The translations under genes and the position numbers were made by a program. Below the pieces are notes generated by a model. The model saw only the letters and a program-made list of their open reading frames with translations. It had not been told where the DNA came from and made no database searches. A DNA stretch of 10,599 nt from an archaeon (GTDB lineage: Archaea; Thermoproteota; Nitrososphaeria; Nitrososphaerales; Nitrosopumilaceae). This document shows, piece after piece, positions 1 to 6,052 of this stretch; the stretch's first letter is position 1; each line of letters begins with the position of its first letter. The stretch covers positions 1 to 10,599 of the forward strand of contig JAKAJY010000066.1 of NCBI GenBank assembly GCA_021824845.1, in the 5' to 3' direction.

Positions 1-1
1 G

Positions 2-316
2 ACCATCAAACTACACAGAACACCAAATATAATAGACAACATCAAAAAGCTGCAAAAAGATATTTTTCTAGTCGGATTCAAAGCAGAAACCAATCTGACT
101 CGAGAACAATTAATCCAGTCAGCAAAGAAAAAACTCAGTGAATCAAGCTCGGATCTGATAATTGCAAATGACATCGGAGTTCAATATCAGAAAAATCGTG
201 AGCTAAACCATGTCTTGATTGTGGACAAATCTGATAAGATAGTAGACTCTGGAAGAAAAAAGAAGAGTGAAATCTCAAAGTTTATCAGAAAACAAATTGA
301 GAGTAGATTTTCTTAG
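2..316 (+). CDS. coaBC: CoaBC C-terminal end (phosphopantothenate-cysteine ligase part), 5'-truncated
   Basis: This is the last 104 residues of a gene that starts before the window; the frame begins at base 2 and stops with TAG at 314-316. The visible protein has the CoaB signature VGFKAETN (residues 24-31 of the fragment), followed by a lysine-rich helix and then IIANDIG, which corresponds to the conserved Lys/Ala-Asn-Asp region of phosphopantothenoylcysteine synthetase. The end (KKKSEISKFIRKQIE) matches the usual C-terminal helix after the RK motif. In the full CoaBC protein, CoaB joins 4'-phosphopantothenate to cysteine using a nucleotide triphosphate, and CoaC decarboxylates the product, two steps of coenzyme A synthesis in the cytoplasm. 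Only the CoaB end can be seen, so whether the gene is a CoaBC fusion is inferred from the family. The gene converges on the aldehyde dehydrogenase with 5 bases between the stops. Confidence 0.88.
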   Translation, partial: TIKLHRTPNIIDNIKKLQKDIFLVGFKAETNLTREQLIQSAKKKLSESSSDLIIANDIGVQYQKNRELNHVLIVDKSDKIVDSGRKKKSEISKFIRKQIESRFS

Positions 317-321
317 TGATT

Positions 322-1920
322 TTACTGTTCATTGCAAATGGTCTGGGTTTGCTCTCGCAGAAACTGTGTCAGATAATATGCTCCACCTGCACCCTTGCCT
401 GAGATTCCGGAATTTTTCCACCCAACAAACGGCTGTGCCTGAACCATAGCGCCAGTGGTGGCAGATTGTGCCCTGTTTGCATATGTAACGCCTGCCTCGA
501 TTTTTGAGAAAAACTCGTCAATTTCGGATTTATTCTGTGAGAAGATTCCTGCTGTTAGACCATACTCAGAGTCGTTTGCTTGTTTTATGGCATCATCAAA
601 TTTCTCAAATTCCTGCACGCACAAAAATGGCAGGAACAATTCCTCTTTCACTAGCTTGTGATTGTTTGGTAGATCACTCACTATAGTGGGCTTGACATAG
701 TAGCCGTTTTGGTATAGACCATCTTTGAGTATATCACCACCAAAGACTATCTTACCATCTTTTTTTGCCAACTCCACTGCAGATTCGAATTTTTTCTTGG
801 CAGAATCGTTAATGATTGGGCCCAGATACGTTTCCTTTTCCCAAGGTAGGCCGATTTTGAGATTTTGCGTCTTTGAGACCAGTTTTTCTAGGAATTTTGG
901 CGCGATTTGTTTTTGCACATAAACTCTAGAGCATGCACTGCATTTTTGTCCGCCATATCCAAATGCTGCACGCATTACTCCATCGGTTGCCTTTTCCAGA
1001 TCTGCGGATTCTGTTATGATGACGGGGTTTTTGCCACCCATCTCTGAGATGAATGGCTTTGGGGAGTTTTTTGTAAATGTCCTAAATCCTGACAGTCCGA
1101 CTTCTTTTGAGCCGGTAAACGCAATACCAGATACATGTGGGCTCTCAACTATTGCTTGGCCCACTATACTTCCCTGTCCTGTTACAAAGTTGATTGCGCC
1201 GGGTAAGACCTTTTTGTGAATCATGTTTACAAATCTAAATGCGGAAAGCGGAGTATCACTTGCTGGTTTGAGTACAACGGAATTTCCGGTAATTAGCGCT
1301 CCACTGCTCATTCCAATTGCGATTGCTGATGGAAAGTTGAATGGAGAAATTATTCCCCAGACTCCATATGGTTTTAGGACAGACTGGGTTTTTTCGTTTG
1401 GGCTAGCCGGTCTTGTTGGTTTTACGAATCCCTGGTTTGATTCCAGCTGATCTGCGTAAAATCGCAGAAAATCAATTGTTTCGTCTAATTCTCCCATTGC
1501 CTCAAGCCTGTTTTTGCCGTTTTCCATGGATATGGTAGCTGCCAAATAGAACTTTTCTTGGTAGAACTGGTCTGCTACCTCACGAAAGACTTGGGCTCTA
1601 TTTTGGTATGGTGTTGCGCTCCATTCTGAAAATGAATTTTTTGCAGCATCTATTGCTTGGATGGTTTGCTCTTTGGTTGCAAGTGGAAACTTTGCTAGTA
1701 TGATTCGAGTGTCTGATGGTGAATGAACCTCAAATGATTGATCTGAATGTATTTCTTTTCCGTTTATGATTAATGGGTATGATTTGCCAAATTCTGATCT
1801 TAGCTTGTCCAGTGCAGAGTCGAATTTTTTGTGAAATTCATCAGTAGAGTTGTTTTTTACTGCACTTGCCCAGGTGTTTTCGTTTTCAATCAAAGGTAAA
1901 TGATATACTGTATCAGTCAA
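322..1920 (-). CDS. NAD(P)-dependent aldehyde dehydrogenase, 1-pyrroline-5-carboxylate dehydrogenase type
   Basis: A complete 532-residue ALDH-superfamily enzyme. Visible landmarks are the oxyanion-hole Asn195 in SPFNFPSA, the cofactor-binding Lys218 in VVLKPAS, FTGS at 268-271, the general base Glu293 in SEMGGKNP, and the catalytic Cys327 in GGQKCSACSR. The long N-terminal lead-in before the NAD fold and the C-terminal part (TTGAMVQAQPFVGWKNSG at 488-505, then AGGAYYLTQFLREQT) resemble glutamate-gamma-semialdehyde (P5C) dehydrogenases, the second step of proline breakdown to glutamate. No proline dehydrogenase gene lies in the window, so the substrate is inferred. Succinate- or malonate-semialdehyde oxidation is the main alternative, relevant because these archaea fix carbon through such aldehydes. 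The start is TTG at 1918-1920; no other Met appears before residue 132, and the residues after the TTG already align with the family. One oddity is EELFLPF at 426-432 where ALDHs normally have EEIFGP. Confidence 0.85.
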   Translation of the reverse strand: MTDTVYHLPLIENENTWASAVKNNSTDEFHKKFDSALDKLRSEFGKSYPLIINGKEIHSDQSFEVHSPSDTRIILAKFPLATKEQTIQAIDAAKNSFSEWSATPYQNRAQVFREVADQFYQEKFYLAATISMENGKNRLEAMGELDETIDFLRFYADQLESNQGFVKPTRPASPNEKTQSVLKPYGVWGIISPFNFPSAIAIGMSSGALITGNSVVLKPASDTPLSAFRFVNMIHKKVLPGAINFVTGQGSIVGQAIVESPHVSGIAFTGSKEVGLSGFRTFTKNSPKPFISEMGGKNPVIITESADLEKATDGVMRAAFGYGGQKCSACSRVYVQKQIAPKFLEKLVSKTQNLKIGLPWEKETYLGPIINDSAKKKFESAVELAKKDGKIVFGGDILKDGLYQNGYYVKPTIVSDLPNNHKLVKEELFLPFLCVQEFEKFDDAIKQANDSEYGLTAGIFSQNKSEIDEFFSKIEAGVTYANRAQSATTGAMVQAQPFVGWKNSGISGKGAGGAYYLTQFLREQTQTICNEQ

Positions 1921-1984
1921 TAAAACGATTTAGACTGAATTCTCTACAACTAAGGTAAGATCTTGTAAAGTATGTAGTGTGAGA

Positions 1985-2935
1985 TCAAAATTCATCATGT
2001 CCAGATAAACTCGATGGGATGCCAGTTAATTGAATATCAAATTTTAGCGACGGTTCAACCCTTGAGCTTGCATTATGAATTCTAAGTGATAGTTGCCAAC
2101 CACCATCGAATCTAACCTCTAATGTAGTACCTCTCTTGCGTTCATAGGCATCTATTTTTGTAGGTAGTTTGAGTTTTTGGATCTTCTTAACAGGATGAAT
2201 AGAGCCCGATGACTGATTTAATGTATTGTATAGATTGAATGCTTGAATAGTTGTACGATTTTTGAAGTTCATAATCTTGTAAAAATCTTCTTTACCAATT
2301 AGATATTTCAGTAGGAATTCAGGAGAATTACTATTAGAAGCAATTATTCGTGTTAGTTCTTTCTGAAATAAATCGAGTACTTTATTGTAGACATCTTGTT
2401 TCTTAGGTAGATCGCTCCAGAGTAAAATATGCTCATTTTTCTTATTTTCGTTTATTAGATCTCGTAATTCTCCAAATATTTTCCTAATATCACTCATGTA
2501 TTCACAGGAACAAGGAATTCCAAACCATTCTTTTCCAAAATCAATTTTATCGGAAAGACGAGAATGTTTAACTGCCATGTGATTATTTTTAGCAGAAAAT
2601 CCAACTTCCCAACCATGTTTGGATCTTATTGCTACAATATCTCGAATATCACCACTACTTCCTTTTTGGTCAGATTGAATCACGATAGTAATACCATCAT
2701 TTGATAACGGATTTTCTAATCTTGGTTCTAGCTTCACAATGTAATCAATAGCTGCATGTGCAGATTTACGATAATTATCTTGTTTTGTTTGTGGAAAACT
2801 ATCAAAAGATCTTTTAGCTGTATGAAATTGCGAATTTTGTTCTAGTTTAACTTGTTGACCGTTACTAATTTTCTCAGTTAATTTAACTGCAAGAGCATAC
2901 TCAAATGCTTTGCCAGATTTGGTTTGTAGGGCCAT
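1985..2935 (-). CDS. Type II restriction endonuclease, HaeIII-family-like
   Basis: A 316-residue protein directly downstream of, and overlapping by 35 bases, an adenine methyltransferase gene. The N-terminus (KSGKAFEYALA, residues 6-16) and the central block resemble the HaeIII restriction endonuclease family as I remember it. That block has GDIRDIVAIRS at 95-105, WEVGFSAK at 109-116, NHMAVKHSRLS at 118-128 and IDFGKEWFGIPCS at 131-143. It reads as a PD-(D/E)XK-type nuclease core: Asp96/Asp99, Glu110 and Lys116 are the likely metal and catalytic residues, with Ser-Ala-Lys where many enzymes have Glu-X-Lys. The role is cutting unmethylated double-stranded DNA at an unknown site. ATG at 2933-2935 is the start, with a weak AAAGGAA site about ten bases before it, inside the methyltransferase gene. 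Local base composition is AT-rich (hand-counted 60-base lines at 2281 and 2401 have 27% and 30% GC), unlike the flanking genes. Family assignment is from recall; the restriction role is also supported by the neighbour. Confidence 0.75.
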   Translation of the reverse strand: MALQTKSGKAFEYALAVKLTEKISNGQQVKLEQNSQFHTAKRSFDSFPQTKQDNYRKSAHAAIDYIVKLEPRLENPLSNDGITIVIQSDQKGSSGDIRDIVAIRSKHGWEVGFSAKNNHMAVKHSRLSDKIDFGKEWFGIPCSCEYMSDIRKIFGELRDLINENKKNEHILLWSDLPKKQDVYNKVLDLFQKELTRIIASNSNSPEFLLKYLIGKEDFYKIMNFKNRTTIQAFNLYNTLNQSSGSIHPVKKIQKLKLPTKIDAYERKRGTTLEVRFDGGWQLSLRIHNASSRVEPSLKFDIQLTGIPSSLSGHDEF

Positions 2936-3728
2936 TATGTCTTATTCCTTTCATTTCAGCTAATTCATGGCTCAATATGATAACTTCTCGTGAGTTTTTG
3001 TTATTTGACATACCATATTTCCAATTTGGATATTGAAAGACAAAACCATCATACATTTGATGAATTTCTTCCGAATCATTGTATGATAAGATCCACATTT
3101 TGCAATCACGCAGCATTTCGGATAGGCCTTCATGATCAAAACCATCATGCATATCTCCATTATTTCCATAGAGTCTCTGATTTATCATATACGGTGGATC
3201 AAGATAGAGTAATTTTTTTGAATGTTTTTTGATTGATTGTTTGAAATCCGCAAGATGAACATTCACATTATCTACCTTGAAATTTGCAAGTTTTTCAATT
3301 CCTGCAACTGTAAATCTTGGATGATCTGGAGACATGCCGCCAGACATCGTAGTTCCAGAAAATGAAGAACGATTTAGAACGTAAAAAATTGCTGCTCTTT
3401 CATACTTTGAATTATAGTCAGATTGTGTTCTTTGTAACTCATAAAATTCAGCTTTTGGTAATGGATAATATTCCATAACAATTTCGGCTAGTTTTTTGGG
3501 ATTTGCCAATAGACATTGCCAGAATTCCACGAGTGGTTCAAAGTTATCATAACCGTGAACATGTATATCGTTATCAGCACATGCTAGCTCTATAGATCCA
3601 CCACCAAAAAACGGAGAACAGATCTCTTTCGTTTCATCTGGTATGTATCCACAAATCTCTTTTACGCCTCTAGATTTACCGCCAGCATATCTAAGCGGCG
3701 ATCTAGTTTCTGTTTTTATTGCCATCAT
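2901..3728 (-). CDS. D12-class (Dam-like) DNA N6-adenine methyltransferase of an R-M pair
   Basis: A 275-residue methyltransferase with motif order X-I-target recognition-IV. It has SPLRYAGGKSR at residues 10-20 (the PFLKWAGGK-type motif), SPFFGGGSIEL at 38-48 (S-adenosylmethionine binding, motif I) and the catalytic DPPY at 177-180. This is the alpha arrangement of Dam, DpnM and MboIA-type enzymes, which methylate adenine N6. The recognition segment reads NRSSFSGTTMSGG at 119-131 rather than the NRHGYNG-like stretch of E. coli Dam, so GATC specificity is not assured. ATG at 3726-3728 was chosen: a GGGGGGAT ribosome binding site lies 8 bases upstream, and the PLRYAGGK motif follows after ten residues, as is usual. 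A GTG at 3759-3761 would add 11 residues and is less likely. The last 35 bases overlap the endonuclease start, implying coupled expression with the protective enzyme made first. Composition is AT-rich like its partner. Confidence 0.9.
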   Translation of the reverse strand: MMAIKTETRSPLRYAGGKSRGVKEICGYIPDETKEICSPFFGGGSIELACADNDIHVHGYDNFEPLVEFWQCLLANPKKLAEIVMEYYPLPKAEFYELQRTQSDYNSKYERAAIFYVLNRSSFSGTTMSGGMSPDHPRFTVAGIEKLANFKVDNVNVHLADFKQSIKKHSKKLLYLDPPYMINQRLYGNNGDMHDGFDHEGLSEMLRDCKMWILSYNDSEEIHQMYDGFVFQYPNWKYGMSNNKNSREVIILSHELAEMKGIRHNGPTNQIWQSI

Positions 3729-3734
3729 TTCTAC

Positions 3735-3742
3735 ATCCCCCC
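3735..3742 (-). promoter_or_regulatory. Ribosome binding site of the adenine methyltransferase gene
   Basis: On the minus strand this reads GGGGGGAT, 8 bases before ATG at 3726-3728. It is the clearest Shine-Dalgarno-like element in the window and decides the start in favour of that ATG over the upstream GTG at 3761. Most other genes here show no such site, which fits an imported gene with leadered translation. Confidence 0.65.
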
Positions 3743-3774
3743 TTGAACTAACGTTATCCACTTGTTATGTCCTT

Positions 3775-3784
3775 CTATTTTAAG
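3775..3784 (-). promoter_or_regulatory. Possible TATA box for the restriction-modification cassette
   Basis: The minus strand reads CTTAAAATAG here. Transcription would start about 25 bases downstream near 3755, giving a leader of roughly 27 bases that contains the GGGGGGAT site before the methyltransferase ATG. No upstream BRE was scored, and an alternative AT-rich box (TTATATTG near 3830) also exists, so the exact promoter is uncertain. Confidence 0.4.
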
Positions 3785-3796
3785 TCCATAGCTTCG

Positions 3797-3868
3797 AACT
3801 AGGTTTTGTTTGACAAACCAAAGATTCAATATAATTTTCAACATAAATAATCATCATTAAACTAGGTT
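3797..3868. repeat. Pair of 9-base direct repeats (AACTAGGTT)
   Basis: AACTAGGTT occurs at 3797-3805 and again at 3860-3868, 63 bases apart, bracketing the AT-rich upstream region of the R-M cassette. The first copy abuts the palindrome at 3804-3822. It may be a regulatory repeat, a trace of an insertion, or chance in AT-rich DNA. No matching copy was noticed at the far end of the cassette near 1921-1990. Confidence 0.3.
3804..3822. repeat. 19-base imperfect palindrome upstream of the R-M promoter
   Basis: The top strand reads TTTTGTTTGACAAACCAAA, a dyad centred on A3813. Inner arms GTTTG/CAAAC match perfectly, outer arms TTT/AAA match, and one mismatched position lies between them on each side. 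It sits about 76-94 bases ahead of the methyltransferase ATG, just upstream of the candidate TATA box. It could be an operator for a repressor or for the methyltransferase itself, but no regulator gene is next to it. Function is inference only. Confidence 0.4.
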
Positions 3869-3881
3869 ACAGTAGACATTG

Positions 3882-3893
3882 AAAAAAATAAAA
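3882..3893 (-). terminator. T-rich archaeal-type terminator after the zinc-finger gene
   Basis: Read on the minus strand, the stop codon of the small zinc-finger gene (3895-3897) is followed at once by TTTTATTTTTTT. Runs of T in the coding strand are sufficient for intrinsic termination by archaeal RNA polymerase. It separates this gene from the R-M cassette on the same strand and supports separate promoters for the two. Confidence 0.6.
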
Positions 3894-3894
3894 G

Positions 3895-4023
3895 CTAGAG
3901 TAATTCTGCTTCTGGTGCACAATGCTTGTGAACCCAGCTTCCTGATTCATTTTTTGCAATTTCCTTGCCTGGTGATATCTTATCCCCACATGAGACACAT
4001 GAGGTAGCGAATTTTGCTTTCAT
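3895..4023 (-). CDS. Small 42-residue zinc-finger protein (C-x2-C...H-x2-C)
   Basis: A complete ORF of 42 codons plus stop, with ATG at 4021-4023 and TAG at 3895-3897. The protein begins MKAKFATSCVSCGDKISPGK and ends with GSWVHKHCAPEAELL. Cys9, Cys12, His32 and Cys35 form a treble-clef-like C-x2-C...H-x2-C zinc site, with the conserved-looking Gly13, Trp30 and Val31-His32 around it. Such tiny zinc-ribbon proteins are common in thaumarchaea, as I recall, without a firm function; nucleic-acid or protein binding are both possible. It lies between the divergent helicase gene and the R-M cassette, has its own terminator, and does not share the very AT-rich character of the cassette. Its promoter is not clear: a TTATAC lies only about 12 bases upstream of the ATG, and TTGATAAT about 30 bases upstream is a better-spaced candidate. 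Confidence 0.75.
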   Translation of the reverse strand: MKAKFATSCVSCGDKISPGKEIAKNESGSWVHKHCAPEAELL

Positions 4024-4110
4024 GGATTTTGTATAATGTCAATGCATTATCAACAATATGATCGAAACACCACTGACCAAAAGCTAGCTTGAAATCACAA
4101 CTATCCTACA

Positions 4111-4118
4111 ATTATAAC
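4111..4118 (+). promoter_or_regulatory. TATA box of the helicase gene
   Basis: AATTATAA lies about 20-27 bases before the TTG codons at 4138 and 4141. That is the spacing expected if transcription starts at or within a few bases of the start codon, giving a leaderless mRNA. No Shine-Dalgarno-like sequence is seen between them, which agrees. Confidence 0.5.
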
Positions 4119-4137
4119 CTCTACATCTAGGAATTAG

Positions 4138-6033
4138 TTGTTGCAATTTGATGCTCTTGGACGCAGAATGCGCTCCAGCTATCCAGAAATCGATCTAAAA
4201 AGACCCCGAGAGCCCATCTCATTGACAGAGGCGCTGGAATTAGTGGGACAATTTGCAGGAAAACCCCCAACCCCAAAGCAATACGAAGTAATCAAAAAAA
4301 TCCAGCACGCAATAGAATCAGGCTACAAAAAGATTCTGCTATCCGCACCGACTGGCACTGGCAAAAGCTGGATTGCAATCGCACTGTCACTATACCTTAG
4401 ATCAGCTACCATACTCACATCAACAGTACTACTTCAGGATCAATATCGAAACGAGTTCGGGTTTTTCAATACCGTTCGGGGAAAGAAACGGTTCCTCTGC
4501 GAGCAGACAAATCGGGTCTTTGATTGCACCAACGGTTATTGCAATGATTGTACATTCAAGCCTCAGCCGGAATCATACAACGTTCTCAAAAAAGGCACCA
4601 TTGCCGAGACCATAACCAGCCAGGACATGCCCAGAAAGTGCCCATATTACGACCAAATAGAGATAGGCAAAAAGGCAAGCTTTGTTGCATATTCCTACGC
4701 ATCATATTTGTCTCATCTTTTGTCCGGTGAGGAAATGCCGCAAAGAAAGCTCCTAGTGTGTGATGAGGCACATGAGCTGGATGAAGAGCTTGCAAACCAG
4801 CTTGCAACTAATTTGTCCGGATTTTATGGTGAGATGCTAGGAGTTGAGATGCCCAAGTTTTCGGTAAACTCGAATTTGTCTTCCATAAAGCAATACGTCA
4901 ATGCATTTTCCGAGGCCTTCAAAAAACGTGAATCCGTCATAAAGCAATGCGCAGAGCATTCTTTATTCCTACAATCAGAGGAGCACATCAAAAAGCACGT
5001 TCATTGTATGAAGCATGGCATCAAACTCCAATCAAACTGTATGGACTGCAACAGAATACGCGAATACATCAGAACAAAGGAGTTCCTAAAATGCAAAGAC
5101 CATGTCGATTGCAAGTTTGATCACAAGTTCATCAACCATTTTGTTCTAAATGATCTCAAAAACTATACCACAAAGATGAAGATTTTACAGAAAGGATTGG
5201 AGTCAGCCGATCAAAATTACATCATAACAGACATCCAGTCAAAATCACAAGATGACAGACGTGGCCACAACTTTGATGAGGTCACCATCAAGCCCTGGCA
5301 CATCCACTGGTTTATGGAGGAGATGAGCTCGAACTTTGATCTGTCACTGTACATGTCAGCTACCATAAACTTGGAATTGTTCTGCAAGGAGACCGGATTC
5401 AAAAAAGATGAGGTCTATTTTATCAACGAAGACTCTAACATTCCGCTGGAGAATCGCAAAATAGTGTTTCTAAAAACAGAATACGTTGAGGCAACATCTG
5501 AGGTCATCCTACCTGACAAAATAATCTCGCAAATCGAGGCTATTTTGAAGATTCGAGCAAATCAGCGAGGAATCATACTATTGACCAGCTATTCGCAGCT
5601 TGATTATATCCTGGAAAAGATATCGCCTGAGCTAAGGCCAAGACTATTACCATTAGAACGCGGCCAAGACAAGGGCGAGGCAATCGATATCCACCGAAAC
5701 ACTGCAAACTCCGTCTTAATTTCACCCGGCTTGGAATCCGGTGTAAACCTCCCAGATGATGACAGCAGATTCCAGATTATTGTAAAGGCGCCATACTATC
5801 CAACAGTGGACGATCTTCGAATGAAAAAGATCTACGATTCCGAATCAGACCACAGACGATACTATCTAAAATCCGCATTCAGGCTATTGCAGATGGCAGG
5901 CCGAAGCATCCGACATGTAAAAGACAGTGCAATGACCTATGTTTTGGATGCAAAAGCAGAGCGCATGATTTACCACCAAAGAAATGATCTGCCAAAATGG
6001 TTCATGGACGCATGTGAAGGAATCTCAAAATAA
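4138..6033 (+). CDS. XPD/DinG-family (Rad3-related) superfamily 2 DNA helicase with Fe-S-type cysteines
   Basis: A 631-residue helicase. Walker A is APTGTGKS at 70-77, motif II is DEAH at 209-212, MSAT lies at 406-409, motif V is PGLESGVNLP at 530-539, and motif VI is QMAGRSIR at 585-592. Between Walker A and DEAH lie Cys121, Cys130, Cys135, Cys138 and Cys168, the place and style of the 4Fe-4S domain of XPD and DinG helicases. These unwind DNA 5'-to-3' using ATP in repair, R-loop or replication-stress handling. Between DEAH and the MSAT motif, where XPD has its Arch domain, is a second Cys/His-rich stretch (residues 287-329; Cys290, Cys301, Cys304, Cys319, Cys325 with several His), which I do not recognise as standard. 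The start is TTG at 4138 or 4141, with a TATA box at leaderless distance; ATG at residue 11 is an alternative that would drop little. It is monocistronic, convergent with the antiporter with 19 bases between stops. Whether it is the orthologue of XPD or a DinG-like paralogue is not settled. Confidence 0.88.
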   Translation: MLQFDALGRRMRSSYPEIDLKRPREPISLTEALELVGQFAGKPPTPKQYEVIKKIQHAIESGYKKILLSAPTGTGKSWIAIALSLYLRSATILTSTVLLQDQYRNEFGFFNTVRGKKRFLCEQTNRVFDCTNGYCNDCTFKPQPESYNVLKKGTIAETITSQDMPRKCPYYDQIEIGKKASFVAYSYASYLSHLLSGEEMPQRKLLVCDEAHELDEELANQLATNLSGFYGEMLGVEMPKFSVNSNLSSIKQYVNAFSEAFKKRESVIKQCAEHSLFLQSEEHIKKHVHCMKHGIKLQSNCMDCNRIREYIRTKEFLKCKDHVDCKFDHKFINHFVLNDLKNYTTKMKILQKGLESADQNYIITDIQSKSQDDRRGHNFDEVTIKPWHIHWFMEEMSSNFDLSLYMSATINLELFCKETGFKKDEVYFINEDSNIPLENRKIVFLKTEYVEATSEVILPDKIISQIEAILKIRANQRGIILLTSYSQLDYILEKISPELRPRLLPLERGQDKGEAIDIHRNTANSVLISPGLESGVNLPDDDSRFQIIVKAPYYPTVDDLRMKKIYDSESDHRRYYLKSAFRLLQMAGRSIRHVKDSAMTYVLDAKAERMIYHQRNDLPKWFMDACEGISK

Positions 6034-6052
6034 AACGGCAAAGACTCTAGGT

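Noticed and set aside
455..1450. Plus-strand open frames of 60-75 residues opposite the aldehyde dehydrogenase
   Set aside because: They lie inside a gene with all catalytic motifs on the other strand and show no recognisable features.
2045..2070. GGTTCAACCC resembling a tRNA T-loop
   Set aside because: It lies inside the endonuclease gene, and no acceptor stem, anticodon arm or D-arm could be built around it.
3729..3761. GTG at 3761 as start of the adenine methyltransferase
   Set aside because: The ATG at 3728 has a GGGGGGAT site 8 bases upstream, and the PLRYAGGK motif then falls at the usual distance from the N-terminus; the 11 extra residues cover that ribosome binding site.
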